Notes: generated by a model from the sequence alone, not told the origin. Numbered from the stretch's first letter, positions 18,765 to 28,253 are shown. The stretch is DNA of 64,000 nt from CANDYO01 sp964627795 (GCA_964627795.1 CAZVLF010000006.1:73445-137444); one strand, 5' to 3'. Translations and numbers: made by a program.

Positions 18765-20627
18765 CTAGACCTTAAATCTAACACCTAGCTCAATCACTTT
18801 ATGAAAATTTATATTAAAAAACTCATAAGATGGAAGAGCATTTTTAGTTAAAAATATATATAGTTTTTCACTAAAACCTTTTAGCTTTCCATTTTTAGCC
18901 TGTATTGGTAAACTTCGTCCTAAAAAATAAGATAGATCTTCTTTATGTTGAATAATATTATTTTTTTCAGCCCAACTTGTTATTTGTTCTAAATTAGGCT
19001 TTTCAATGAAACCAAATTTTGAATTAATTTTAAATATACCTGGTAAAAGTTCTTCATATACATATTTATCTTTTTCTTTATAGATAGGTGCATCCTCAAT
19101 AATAACAGAAATAAATAATAATTTTTCATGTAAAAATTTATTGTGCTGCAGTTGAACTTCTAGCGCAAGAGGCGCATAATTACTTAATCTACTCATAAAA
19201 ACCGCACACCCAGGAATTCTGGTTTTATTTTTTTCTAAATAATGTGCAATATATGTCTTGAGATCTCTTCTTCCCTTAGTTTTAAAATTTTTTAAAGCTT
19301 CATTACCTCTAAACCAGGTATTAATTATATAAGCAACAGCCATTCCAATAACTACTGTATACCAAGCTCCTTCGAATAATTTTTCAATACTAGTAGTAAC
19401 AAATAATATATCAAAACATAAAATGGGAACTAAACAATAAACTATTTTTGCTAAGTTCCACTTCCATATATAATAGCTAATCATAATAACAAATATTGTT
19501 GAAATTAACATTACACTAGCAACACTTAATCCATAAGCAGCAGCCAAACTATTTGAGTTCCTAAAGATTAAAACTGCTGTTATACATAAAACACACAAAA
19601 TTAGGTTAATTGCAGGTATATAAATTTGTCCACGATTATTATTAGAAGTGTGAACAACTCGAAGTCTTGGAACATAATGAAGCATTATAGCTTGCCAAGA
19701 TAAAGAAAATAACCCTGAAATTACAGCTTGTGATGCAATAATGGTAGCTAAAATAGAAATAAAAGTTAAAGGATAAATAAAGAATTTTGGTGCTAGCAAG
19801 TAAAAAGGATTTATTATACTAGCTGGATCTAACATAAGTAAGCTTCCTTGCCCTAAATAATTTAAAGCTAGAGACGGTAAAACTATACACATCCATGCTT
19901 TACTTATAGCTTCACGACCAAAATGCCCCATATCAGCATAAAGAGCTTCCACACCCGTGATAACTAATATTGCCCCTCCTAAAGAAGCCCAAGCTATAAT
20001 GCCATTTCGCGCCAAAAAACTAATTGCATAATAAGGGTTAATAGCAATTAAAATTATAGGGTTTTTTATAATTTGAACTAATCCCAAGAGCCCTATTATA
20101 GCAAACCATACAAACATTATTATGCCAAAATACCTGCCTAAATATTCACTACCCTTTGATTGAAAATAAAAAAGTAACACTAAAATTAATATTGCACCAA
20201 AAATTATGTTATTTTCAGTTATATTGATTATTAAGTTTAAACCTTCTAAAGCGCTCATTACAGAAATAGCTGGAGTTATAACACTATCTCCCACAAACAA
20301 AGCCATTGCAGCAATTCCTAGAGTAAAAATAATTTTTTTCACTCTACATTCTTTAACCTTACTTAAAAGAGAAGAAAGAACTAATACTCCTCCTTCTCCT
20401 TCATGGTCACACTTCAATACTAACGAAATATATTTAAAATTTACGATTATAATCAATAGCCATAAAAATATACTAATTAAACCTAAAACATTATTTTCTG
20501 TTACTGGCAAAGCACTTAAAGTGAAACAGCTTTTTAATGCGTAAAGCGGGCTTGTTCCAATATCTCCATAAACAACACCTAAAGCAGCAACCATTAAAGG
20601 AACAATTTTTTTATTTGTCTTATCCAT
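18765..20627 (-). CDS. kup: Kup-type potassium uptake protein
   Basis: A low-affinity K+/H+ symporter of the KUP/HAK/KT family in the inner membrane. The N-terminal signature GVVYGDIGTSPLYALK is present, followed by about 12 hydrophobic segments and a hydrophilic C-terminal domain of about 170 residues, normal for the family. An in-frame TTG at 20639 exists, but the ATG at 20627 has AAGGA four to five bases upstream and is preferred. It follows kdsA by 72 bases on the same strand. Confidence 0.95.
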   Translation of the reverse strand: MDKTNKKIVPLMVAALGVVYGDIGTSPLYALKSCFTLSALPVTENNVLGLISIFLWLLIIIVNFKYISLVLKCDHEGEGGVLVLSSLLSKVKECRVKKIIFTLGIAAMALFVGDSVITPAISVMSALEGLNLIINITENNIIFGAILILVLLFYFQSKGSEYLGRYFGIIMFVWFAIIGLLGLVQIIKNPIILIAINPYYAISFLARNGIIAWASLGGAILVITGVEALYADMGHFGREAISKAWMCIVLPSLALNYLGQGSLLMLDPASIINPFYLLAPKFFIYPLTFISILATIIASQAVISGLFSLSWQAIMLHYVPRLRVVHTSNNNRGQIYIPAINLILCVLCITAVLIFRNSNSLAAAYGLSVASVMLISTIFVIMISYYIWKWNLAKIVYCLVPILCFDILFVTTSIEKLFEGAWYTVVIGMAVAYIINTWFRGNEALKNFKTKGRRDLKTYIAHYLEKNKTRIPGCAVFMSRLSNYAPLALEVQLQHNKFLHEKLLFISVIIEDAPIYKEKDKYVYEELLPGIFKINSKFGFIEKPNLEQITSWAEKNNIIQHKEDLSYFLGRSLPIQAKNGKLKGFSEKLYIFLTKNALPSYEFFNINFHKVIELGVRFKV

Positions 20628-20699
20628 ATAATCCTTCAACTAATAATTAGTTAGATAATAGCAAATAAAGTTTTTGCAAGAAATATATTTAACCAATAA

Positions 20700-21524
20700 C
20701 TATTTTGCTTTAACAATTTTATCAATTTCTACAAGCTTAGCAATCAAACTTGGCATGTTCTTTAAATGGATCATACAAGGACCATCACTAGGTGAATTAT
20801 CAGGATCTTGGTGGGTCTCCATAAAAACAGCAGCAACCCCAGATGCAACTGCTGCCCTTGCTAAAGTTTCAACAAATTCTCTTTGCCCACCACTTTCTTT
20901 TCCTTGCCCTCCTGGCTGTTGAACAGAATGAGTAGCATCAAAAACCACTGGATATCCAGTCTTAGCCATAATAGGAAGAGCCCTCATATCAGAAACTAAC
21001 ATATTATATCCAAAACTAGTCCCCCTATCTGTAAGAAGTATTTTTTCGTTACCGGACATTTCTATTTTTTCAACTACATTTTTCATATCCCAAGGTGCTA
21101 AAAATTGGCCTTTTTTAACATTTACTACCCTTCCTGTTTTTGCTGCAGCAATAAGTAGGTCAGTTTGTCTACATAAAAATGCAGGTATCTGTAGGATATC
21201 AACATATCTAGCAACAATTTCACATTGCTCTTCGGTGTGAACGTCTGTTAAGACTGGACAACCGAAGGTTTCTCTAACTTCTTCTAAAATAGGCATAGCA
21301 CTAGCTAACCCAATCCCTCTTTTTCCATTAAGACTAGTTCTATTTGCTTTATCAAAAGATGATTTATAAATAAAGCCAATATTCATTTCATTAGCAATAT
21401 AAGATAAAGCCTCTGCTACTTCTAAAGCATGCTCTCTAGACTCAATTTGACATGGTCCTGCAATCAGCACTAATGGCAAATCATTCCCTATTGTTACATT
21501 TCCTACTTTTATATGTTTATTCAT
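20700..21524 (-). CDS. kdsA: 3-deoxy-8-phosphooctulonate synthase (Kdo-8-P synthase)
   Basis: Condenses phosphoenolpyruvate with arabinose 5-phosphate to make Kdo-8-phosphate for the lipopolysaccharide inner core. The 274-residue length matches. Segments LVLIAGPCQIES, SSFDKANRTS, GCPVLTDVHT, QIPAFLCRQTDLL and VFDATHSVQQPGG are diagnostic; the last lies in the substrate-binding region. It lies 8 bases after glnA and is probably in one operon with glnA and kup. Its presence indicates Kdo-containing LPS, which Anaplasmataceae lack. Confidence 0.96.
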   Translation of the reverse strand: MNKHIKVGNVTIGNDLPLVLIAGPCQIESREHALEVAEALSYIANEMNIGFIYKSSFDKANRTSLNGKRGIGLASAMPILEEVRETFGCPVLTDVHTEEQCEIVARYVDILQIPAFLCRQTDLLIAAAKTGRVVNVKKGQFLAPWDMKNVVEKIEMSGNEKILLTDRGTSFGYNMLVSDMRALPIMAKTGYPVVFDATHSVQQPGGQGKESGGQREFVETLARAAVASGVAAVFMETHQDPDNSPSDGPCMIHLKNMPSLIAKLVEIDKIVKAK

Positions 21525-21532
21525 AATTTTAC

Positions 21533-22954
21533 CTAATTACTATAATATAATTTAAATTCTACTGGGTGAGGAGTTTGCTCTACTTCAGAAATTTCTGAAA
21601 GTTTAAGCTGAATATAAGAATCAATTTGATCATCAGTAAACACTCCACCCACTTTAAGAAATTCTCGATCTAGAGATAAAGCTTCTAAAGATTGAGATAA
21701 AGAACCGCTAACGGTTTTAATTCCATTTAGCTCATCCATAGTCAGCTGATAAAGATTTTTCTCAGTTGCTTCTCCTGGATGAATTTTATTTTTAATTCCA
21801 TCTATACCTGCCATTAACATTGCTGCAAATGCATAATATGGATTTGCAGTAGGGTCAGGGAATCTAACCTCTATTCTTTTTTCATTAATGCTGTGAACAT
21901 GAGGTATTCTAATCGATGAAGAACGATTTCTTGAAGAATAAGCAAGCAAAACTGGAGCCTCATATCCTGGTACTAGTCTTTTATAACTATTGGTAGTTGG
22001 GTTAGTAAATGCATTGATTGCTTTTGCATGCTTCATAATTCCACCAATATAATATAAACATTCTTGAGATAAGCCTGAATATTCATCACCAGCAAAAAGT
22101 GGCTTATTATTGTTCCATAATGATTGATGAACATGCATTCCTGAACCGTTATCTCCTCTAATAGGTTTAGGCATAAATGTAGCTGTTTTGCCGTACATAT
22201 TAGCCACATTATGAATAACATACTTATATTTTTGAACATTATCAGCTGTTTCAAGAAGTGTACTATATTTAAACCCTAATTCACACTGGCTTGGTGCAAC
22301 TTCATGATGATGGAGAATAGGAATTAAACCTACTTTTTCTAATATCAATAACATTTCTGCACGAATTTCATTTAAACTATCAATCGGAGGAACAGGCATA
22401 TATCCACCTTTAATACCTGGTCTATGTCCTAAATTAACTTCACCATTATTAAATATTCTATCACTATTATGGCTTCCTTCATAATTATCTATAGAAAATA
22501 GACACTCATTTGATTCAACCTTATAGCGTATTGAATCAAATATAAAAAATTCAAGTTCTGGGCCAAAATAGGCTTTATCAGCAATTTGGGTTTGAGATAA
22601 ATATAGTTCTGCTCTTTTAGCAGTTGAGCGTGGATCTCTTTCATAAAATTTATGATTTTCAGGATCAATTACATCGCAAATAAAAACTAAAGTTTTATTA
22701 ATTTGAAATGGATCAATAAAAGATGATAAATAATCAGGTCTAATAATCATATCAGAATTATTTATTTCTTTCCATCCAGCTATAGAAGACCCATCAAACA
22801 TAACTCCATGTAAAAAAATATTTTCAGAAACTTGAGCCGCACTATAGGTTATATGATGCCATTTTCCTCGTGGATCGGTAAATCTGAAATCAATAAAGAT
22901 TATATCTTCTTCTTCAATAAATTCTTTTAAACCTGAAAAGTTTTGAAAATACAT
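21533..22954 (-). CDS. glnA: Type I glutamine synthetase
   Basis: Makes glutamine from glutamate, ammonia and ATP as a dodecamer. The 473-residue length and motifs fit the GSI-beta type: FDGSSIAGW (Asp latch region), GPELEFFIFD (metal ligands), GSGMHVHQSLW (ammonium/ATP region), NRSSSIRIPH and EVRFPDPTANPYYAF. The KNLYQLTMDEL segment keeps the Tyr that is adenylylated in enteric enzymes, so adenylylation control is possible; no adenylyltransferase is in the window. It is the first gene of the glnA-kdsA-kup group and starts 25 bases from the end of tRNA-Arg. Confidence 0.96.
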   Translation of the reverse strand: MYFQNFSGLKEFIEEEDIIFIDFRFTDPRGKWHHITYSAAQVSENIFLHGVMFDGSSIAGWKEINNSDMIIRPDYLSSFIDPFQINKTLVFICDVIDPENHKFYERDPRSTAKRAELYLSQTQIADKAYFGPELEFFIFDSIRYKVESNECLFSIDNYEGSHNSDRIFNNGEVNLGHRPGIKGGYMPVPPIDSLNEIRAEMLLILEKVGLIPILHHHEVAPSQCELGFKYSTLLETADNVQKYKYVIHNVANMYGKTATFMPKPIRGDNGSGMHVHQSLWNNNKPLFAGDEYSGLSQECLYYIGGIMKHAKAINAFTNPTTNSYKRLVPGYEAPVLLAYSSRNRSSSIRIPHVHSINEKRIEVRFPDPTANPYYAFAAMLMAGIDGIKNKIHPGEATEKNLYQLTMDELNGIKTVSGSLSQSLEALSLDREFLKVGGVFTDDQIDSYIQLKLSEISEVEQTPHPVEFKLYYSN

Positions 22955-22979
22955 AATTGCTCCAAAAATTCAAAAAAAC

Positions 22980-23056
22980 TGGCGCACTCGAGACGATTCG
23001 AACGTCCGACCTTTGCCTTCGGAGGGCAACGCTCTATCCAGCTGAGCTACGAATGC
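22980..23056 (-). tRNA. tRNA-Arg (anticodon CCG)
   Basis: A 77-base cloverleaf on the minus strand. The acceptor stem GCATTCG pairs with CGAGTGC (one G-T pair), the D-arm is standard, the anticodon stem TTGCC/GGCAA encloses the loop CTCCGAA (anticodon CCG, reads CGG), and the T-arm carries GTTCGAATC. The 3' CCA is encoded. Confidence 0.95.
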
Positions 23057-23202
23057 AAATTTAAATAATTAGTTCAATCTATTATTTTTCTTATCAAATA
23101 TCAAGCATGATATTTAACCTTAAGGCCGGTAAAAAACGTGATAAGAAAGACAGTAAACTAAAAATTTTAATTATAAATTTTATTTCAAAACACCGTCTTA
23201 TG

Positions 23203-24342
23203 TTAGTTAATCATCATTTTAATTACCATTGAAATTGACAATCCATAAAAAACTAAAATTTTAAACCTTTTATAGCCTTTAAAACATATACTTAAAATTG
23301 TTAAAGCTATCAATCCAGGATATGAAACTTCTAAAACTGGAGCTAAGAATCTTGTTATTCCTTGAAAATTTAGCAGTGAAACTAGAAATGCTACTGCAGT
23401 TACACCAAGTAAAATCATCCAAAATTTATCAGATTTTATAGATAAAGTTGTATAAATATATCGACTATAAATATTGTTAAGAGCCACTGCTGTAGTAAGG
23501 CATGAAAGCAGCATTGCAACAACAATAAATAAGGTGGCATTTTCTCCTAGAACCTTATTTGCTATAATTCCTAGCATCTTTTCAGGAGAAGCAAAATGCA
23601 GCGCATCAATGTAATGTGACCCTAAAAATACAAAACCTAAATATATAAGCCCAAGTAATGTTGCTCCAAATATACTTGATTTAATTGCTTCATATATAAT
23701 TCTTTTATGCTTAGTTTCGCTTGGTAAGCTATTTTGAATTTGATTAAATACTAATGAAGAAAAGAAAAAAGCTGCAAATAAATCCATAGTTTGGTAGCCT
23801 GTAAGGAACCCTTCCCTAAAAGCTCTATTAGAGCCTATTTCTGGAACATCTGCCTTACTAAAACCAGCCACAATTAAAATAATTAAAGCAACTAATAGAA
23901 TAGGACTCATCCATTTACCTAAAATACTCATCATCACTTGATCTTTAATACAAAAGAAAAAAGTAATAACACAAAAAATAAAACTGAAAACTCCAAGTGA
24001 CATTTCAGGAAAAATATATGTTACACTTCCATATGCCACTATAATGCATCTAGGTACTACGGCAAATGAACCAAGTAAAGATAAAGTAAATAAAGGAATT
24101 AGAATTTTTGCTAAAGTCCCAGCTTCACCAAAAAATGAATTATAATCTCCTTTATGAATTTTAATTACAAATAAACCTAAAAAAGGCAATAATACACCGG
24201 TGATAAAGAGCCCTAAAAAACCAAGAAACCAGTTTGAACCAGTTAAATAACCTATTTGGATAGGAAACACTAAATTTCCAGACCCAAAGAACATTGCAAA
24301 CAGCGCGAACCCATAAACTATTGTGGTTTTATATTGCTGCAT
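23203..24342 (-). CDS. brnQ: Branched-chain amino acid transporter, LIVCS family
   Basis: An inner-membrane Na+ or H+ symporter for leucine, isoleucine and valine, with about 12 hydrophobic segments. The N-terminal signature FALFAMFFGSGNLVFPIQIG is typical of BrnQ. At 379 residues it is slightly shorter than enteric BrnQ. The in-frame ATG at 24354 overlaps the GGAG that serves the preferred ATG at 24342. The gene is preceded by a small ORF rich in Val/Ile/Leu that ends in a terminator hairpin, suggesting regulation by branched-chain amino acid supply. Rickettsiales import these amino acids from the host, so this control would make biological sense. Confidence 0.9.
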   Translation of the reverse strand: MQQYKTTIVYGFALFAMFFGSGNLVFPIQIGYLTGSNWFLGFLGLFITGVLLPFLGLFVIKIHKGDYNSFFGEAGTLAKILIPLFTLSLLGSFAVVPRCIIVAYGSVTYIFPEMSLGVFSFIFCVITFFFCIKDQVMMSILGKWMSPILLVALIILIVAGFSKADVPEIGSNRAFREGFLTGYQTMDLFAAFFFSSLVFNQIQNSLPSETKHKRIIYEAIKSSIFGATLLGLIYLGFVFLGSHYIDALHFASPEKMLGIIANKVLGENATLFIVVAMLLSCLTTAVALNNIYSRYIYTTLSIKSDKFWMILLGVTAVAFLVSLLNFQGITRFLAPVLEVSYPGLIALTILSICFKGYKRFKILVFYGLSISMVIKMMIN

Positions 24343-24403
24343 AAAATTCTCCATTTGTTAAGAAAAGTTAAATTAAATTTAAGGTAAGTAGATAGATTGA
24401 GAG

Positions 24404-24429
24404 AAAAATTATGCGGCCGTATTGGCCAC
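24404..24429 (-). terminator. Terminator hairpin between the leader ORF and brnQ (candidate attenuator)
   Basis: On the minus strand GTGGCC (24429-24424) pairs with GCGGCC's complement arm (24418-24413; one G-U pair) around a 5-base loop, followed directly by TAATTTTT (24411-24404). The hairpin overlaps the last codons of the leader ORF. An upstream ATTGGT can pair with GCCAAT of the terminator arm, and a separate perfect 7-bp hairpin lies at 24473-24492, so alternative folds exist. Confidence 0.6.
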
Positions 24430-24531
24430 GACCAAAGGTAAAACCAATGTAAGAATAATAACACCAACCTTATCACTAGTAAGCCCTAGTGAGGAAATAT
24501 TATACTTGTGCTGAGTGCTAAAAGTTTCCAT
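24409..24531 (-). CDS. Small branched-chain-rich leader peptide upstream of brnQ
   Basis: A 40-codon ORF starting ATG at 24531 and stopping TAA at 24409. The first 20 residues are polar. Residues 22-35 read VGVIILTLVLPLVV: 11 of 14 are Val, Ile or Leu. The stop codon abuts the T run of a terminator hairpin, and brnQ begins 66 bases further on. This layout (promoter, short peptide rich in the amino acids handled by the downstream gene, terminator, gene) is that of an amino-acid attenuator such as the enteric ilv leaders. There is no strong ribosome binding site. The alternative is a small membrane protein with one hydrophobic helix. I cannot tell these apart from sequence alone. Confidence 0.5.
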   Translation of the reverse strand: METFSTQHKYNISSLGLTSDKVGVIILTLVLPLVVANTAA

Positions 24532-24557
24532 AATTTCAATAAATAATTACATGTTAT

Positions 24558-24586
24558 AATATAGCAACATTTGCAAATAATTACAA
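24558..24586 (-). promoter_or_regulatory. Promoter of the leader-brnQ transcript
   Basis: On the minus strand TTGTAA (24586-24581), a 17-base spacer and TATATT (24563-24558) precede the leader ATG by about 26 bases. The rest of the gap up to 24782 shows only AT-rich sequence. Confidence 0.5.
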
Positions 24587-24782
24587 TATATTAAATTTTA
24601 ATTTATATTTAAATATCAAATGGTTACAAATATTATGGTTGATATATAATTTAGCTATAAATAACAGTGCTTGCCACCACAAAATAAAAAACAAAGTAGC
24701 TTGCCTAAACTATTTTTGGTTGATTTATCTCACCATATCCATAAAATGTTATTGCCTTAAAAAATATATGGGAAATTAAATA

Positions 24783-26042
24783 ATGAGAAAGATATTGATT
24801 TCAAGCATGATTGGTAATGCTTTAGAATGGTATGATTTTGTTCTTTATGTTCAATTCTCCGCAATAATTGGAAAATTATTTTTCCCTTGTGATGATCCTT
24901 TTTCTTCTTTATTAGCAACTTTTGGCGTTTTTGCTGTGGGATTTGTCATGCGTCCTATTGGGGGAATATTATTTGGTTTATTAGGCGATAAATTTGGAAG
25001 AAAATCAGCTTTAGTATTTTCAATCTTAATGATGGCAATACCCACCGCAATGATAGGATTTATTCCATCATATGAAACAATTGGAATCCTTGCACCTATA
25101 TCCTTAACTTTAATTAGGTTACTCCAGGGCCTTGCTTTAGGAGGAGGATTTAGCGGATGCATGGCTTTTATTGTAGAACATGCACCAGATAATCAAAGAG
25201 GATTAATAGGCAGCAGTTCAATGTTTAGTTTGGGAGCAGGAGTTTTTCTTGGGATAGTTGTTTCTTTAACTTTTTCAACTTACATTCCTGAAAAAGAGTT
25301 TTTGCAATGGGGATGGAGAATTCCATTTATCATCAGCCTTGCTGTAGGTATGGTTGCATTTTACATTAAAAATAATATAAGTGAAAGCCCGGTTTATTTA
25401 AAAGCCAAAGAACATGGAAATATTTCAAAGGCTCCAATTTCAGAAGTTTTTAAGTTTCATCTTAAAGATCTATTGATTGCAATAGCGATCTATATAACCG
25501 TTACATTACCTTTTTATAGCTTCACGGCATTCTTTTCAACTTATCTTCAACATCATGCAAACATGAAGCTACATGATACTTTAGTAATAAATGGCATTGC
25601 CATGATCTTTTTCATGGCTATCATCCCAATTACAGCTTATTTATCTGATAAATATGGTCGCAAACCTGTTTTAATAGTAACTGCAATCCTAATTGGTATC
25701 GTTACTTTACCAACATTTGTTTTATTATTACAAGGAGGCTATAAATATCCTTTAGCTGCTCAAATTATATTTGGCCTAGCTTTAGGTGCTTATATGGGGC
25801 CTGTTGCAGCTACTTTAGTAGAATTATTCCCCACTAATATAAGATTCACTGGGCTTGCTTTATCATATAATATAAGTGCCGCAATGTTTGGCGGAACTGC
25901 TCCTTTTGTATATCTAAACTTAATAAAATATACTGGATCAGTATATTCTCCTATATTTTATATACTAACTTTTGTGATCTTAACTTTATATGCTTTATCT
26001 CATTATAAGGATTCTTATAAGAATATTTTAGCTGAGAAGTAA
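24783..26042 (+). CDS. MFS transporter, ProP-like metabolite:H+ symporter
   Basis: A 419-residue 12-helix major facilitator of the metabolite:H+ symporter family, to which ProP (proline/betaine) belongs. Signatures are IGNALEWYDFVLY at the N-terminus, the loop 2-3 motif GDKFGRKSAL and the second-half copy SDKYGRKPVL, with RLLQGLALGG in helix 4. Rickettsiales genomes carry many ProP-like paralogues; the substrate cannot be fixed from sequence. It is divergent from the brnQ transcript. Confidence 0.9.
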   Translation: MRKILISSMIGNALEWYDFVLYVQFSAIIGKLFFPCDDPFSSLLATFGVFAVGFVMRPIGGILFGLLGDKFGRKSALVFSILMMAIPTAMIGFIPSYETIGILAPISLTLIRLLQGLALGGGFSGCMAFIVEHAPDNQRGLIGSSSMFSLGAGVFLGIVVSLTFSTYIPEKEFLQWGWRIPFIISLAVGMVAFYIKNNISESPVYLKAKEHGNISKAPISEVFKFHLKDLLIAIAIYITVTLPFYSFTAFFSTYLQHHANMKLHDTLVINGIAMIFFMAIIPITAYLSDKYGRKPVLIVTAILIGIVTLPTFVLLLQGGYKYPLAAQIIFGLALGAYMGPVAATLVELFPTNIRFTGLALSYNISAAMFGGTAPFVYLNLIKYTGSVYSPIFYILTFVILTLYALSHYKDSYKNILAEK

Positions 26043-26062
26043 ATTAGAAGTAATAATAATTC

Positions 26063-26344
26063 TTATTGCGCTCTTGGAACACTTTCTCGACTTGAAGCAG
26101 ATTTATTTATTGAAAAATCAGCCTGTTTAGCCATTAATGCCTTTTTATTTACTTCATGAATATAAGTCATTCCATTATCCATCATCTTCTTTCCAGCCCT
26201 TGTTATCTCTTGCTGTAAACCTTTAGGCATATTGCCAACTTTCTCAGCAATATCATTAAGAAATTTCCAGGACAACTCTTCAAGTTCAGCCTTAGTAAGT
26301 TTACGCGCTACAGGTGATGATTGCTTTAAGGAAGAATCACTCAT
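26063..26344 (-). CDS. Small hypothetical protein
   Basis: 93 residues, mostly predicted helix, basic N-half (KLTKAELEELSWKFL) and a polar tail. There is no signal peptide or membrane segment. AGGA lies six bases before the ATG, supporting expression. It is not recognised. It stands between the MFS gene (convergent) and the cinA-like gene (same strand, upstream). Confidence 0.65.
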   Translation of the reverse strand: MSDSSLKQSSPVARKLTKAELEELSWKFLNDIAEKVGNMPKGLQQEITRAGKKMMDNGMTYIHEVNKKALMAKQADFSINKSASSRESVPRAQ

Positions 26345-26417
26345 AATAAATCCTTTTTATTATATTCTTTTATATAAAATTCTACATTATAAAGGTTAAT
26401 TTAAAGTTAACAACACA

Positions 26418-27152
26418 CTAACAAGAAAGCTTATTTATAATTTGTTTTAATTCATCCATGGCTTTATCAAGCTTAACACTATCATTACCTCTTAAAGATA
26501 ATGTTGTTCCCCATTTTCCTTTATCGTCTTTAAATGGATAGCTTCCCATTTCTATAGATGAATATTTCTTCTGTAATCTGCTAAAATCAGCTGCTAAAGC
26601 ACCTTCTTCTATATAAACATCAATTGTTTTAGCTAAAATTGGTATCGCTTCTTTAAAATATTTTTTTGCCTCTTCAAACATAGCTTGCATTATGAAGGGA
26701 ACCCCTGCCATTACAAACACATTTTCTATTTTAAAACCTGGAGCGCCTGTTTCACGATTAAATAAAGCAACTGAAGATTTAGGCATGTAAGCCATTTTTA
26801 AATAACTATCTTTAAATTCACTTTTTATATTTTTTACATAATTTTTTAGTAACTTGATTGCTTCGGGATGAAGTATATATTCATCTTCAAAAGCTTTAGC
26901 AATTGATTCTGCTGTAATATCATCATGAGTTGGCCCAATGCCACCAGTAGTAAAAACATAGTTATATTGTTTTCTTAAATCATTTACAACTTTTATTATA
27001 TCCTCTTCAACATCTGGTATTATTCTCACTTCTTTGAGAGCAATTCCATAAAGAGCTAATTCTTTGGCTATATACTGAATGTTTAAATCTTGGGTTTTTC
27101 CTGACAGAATCTCATTTCCAATGATAATAATAGAAGCAGTTTCTGATTGCAT
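26418..27152 (-). CDS. CinA-like molybdopterin-binding-domain protein
   Basis: A 244-residue protein matching the N-terminal MoaB/Mog-type domain of CinA: IIIIGNEILSGKTQD, a TGGIGPTHDDITAE loop and GAPGFKIENVFVMAGVP. The C-terminal nicotinamide-nucleotide amidase domain of full CinA is absent, as in many alphaproteobacterial short forms. In this family the MoaB-like domain is linked to nucleotide pyrophosphatase activity; the role here is not certain. It is divergent from map, with 51 bases between the start codons. Confidence 0.85.
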   Translation of the reverse strand: MQSETASIIIIGNEILSGKTQDLNIQYIAKELALYGIALKEVRIIPDVEEDIIKVVNDLRKQYNYVFTTGGIGPTHDDITAESIAKAFEDEYILHPEAIKLLKNYVKNIKSEFKDSYLKMAYMPKSSVALFNRETGAPGFKIENVFVMAGVPFIMQAMFEEAKKYFKEAIPILAKTIDVYIEEGALAADFSRLQKKYSSIEMGSYPFKDDKGKWGTTLSLRGNDSVKLDKAMDELKQIINKLSC

Positions 27153-27203
27153 TTTAACCCACTTATGTTAGATTCATTAGATACAAAAAGAGCTTAGTAC
27201 AAA

Positions 27204-27992
27204 ATGGTAAATATCACAATACATAAACCTGAAGATTTTGAAAAAATGCGTGTTAGTGGCAAACTTGCTGCAAGCGTATTAGATTTTATTACTGATTACG
27301 TTAAACCTGGTGTAACTACTTTAGAACTTAATGATTTATGCCATGATATGATTATAAAAAATGGTGCTATCCCTGCTCCTCTTGGTTATAGAGGTTATCC
27401 AAAATCAATTTGCACATCAATTAATCATGTAATTTGTCATGGAATTCCAGATGAAAAAAAACTTAAAGATGGCGATATTATTAATATTGATGTTACCGTA
27501 ATTGTTGATGGATGGCATGGAGATACAAGTAGAATGTATTATGTTGGAAAACCATCAATAAAAGCTAAAAGGTTAGTTGAAGTAACTTATGAATCAATGA
27601 TGCTAGGAATTTCCCAAGTTAAGCCCGGTGCAAATATCAATAATATAGGTACTGCTATTGAAAATTATATTAAAAAATTTGGTTACTCATCTGTTAGAGA
27701 TTATTGTGGCCATGGAATTGGAAGAATATTTCACACTGAACCAAGCATAACTCACTTTCATGACCCTAACCAAAAACTTATTCTTGAACCAGGAATGTTT
27801 TTCACAGTAGAGCCAATGATTAATGCTGGCACACACGAAACCAAGCTTAACCCTATTGATGGATGGACGGTAACTACTAGAGACCGAGAACTTTCAGCTC
27901 AATTTGAGCATACAGTTGCAGTAACAGAAACAGGCTATGAAATTTTCACCCTTTCGTCAAAGGGATATACTAAACCACCATATAATTTATAA
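27204..27992 (+). CDS. map: Methionine aminopeptidase type I
   Basis: Removes the initiator Met from nascent proteins. 262 residues, type Ia length. The metal ligands are in recognisable contexts: INIDVTVIVDGWHGDTSRM (two Asp), YCGHGIGRIFHTEP (His), FTVEPM (Glu) and SAQFEHTVAVTE (Glu). It is the first gene of a tight operon with gapR and ruvA. Confidence 0.97.
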   Translation: MVNITIHKPEDFEKMRVSGKLAASVLDFITDYVKPGVTTLELNDLCHDMIIKNGAIPAPLGYRGYPKSICTSINHVICHGIPDEKKLKDGDIINIDVTVIVDGWHGDTSRMYYVGKPSIKAKRLVEVTYESMMLGISQVKPGANINNIGTAIENYIKKFGYSSVRDYCGHGIGRIFHTEPSITHFHDPNQKLILEPGMFFTVEPMINAGTHETKLNPIDGWTVTTRDRELSAQFEHTVAVTETGYEIFTLSSKGYTKPPYNL

Positions 27993-28002
27993 GGAACTAG
28001 AG

Positions 28003-28251
28003 ATGACAGATGTAATAGATAATACAGCAAAAGAGTATTTACAGCAATTTATGGCAAGAATTGAACGTCTTGAAGATGATAAAAAAAATTTGCTTGAAGA
28101 TATAAAAGAAGTATATGCTGAAGCAAAAGCTCAAGGTTTTGACACTAAAGTTTTAAAACAAATTGTTAGAATAAGAAAAATTGATCGTGCTAAACTAGAA
28201 GAACATGAAGAACTTTTAGATCTTTATAAACACGCTCTTGGAATGATCTAA
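28003..28251 (+). CDS. gapR: GapR-family DNA-binding protein (DUF2312)
   Basis: An 82-residue protein matching the alphaproteobacterial GapR family, which binds overtwisted AT-rich DNA and aids replication and chromosome organisation. Features are the long N-terminal helix FMARIERLEDDKKNLLEDI and the basic KVLKQIVRIRKIDRAK segment. The open frame extends to 27937, but the true start is the ATG at 28003, with AAGGA nearby and 10 bases after the map stop. Confidence 0.9.
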   Translation: MTDVIDNTAKEYLQQFMARIERLEDDKKNLLEDIKEVYAEAKAQGFDTKVLKQIVRIRKIDRAKLEEHEELLDLYKHALGMI

Positions 28252-28253
28252 AT

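Noticed and set aside
23147..23199. Possible terminator after brnQ
   Set aside because: The stem is only 8 bp with a G-U pair and a 37-base AT-rich loop; too weak to annotate.
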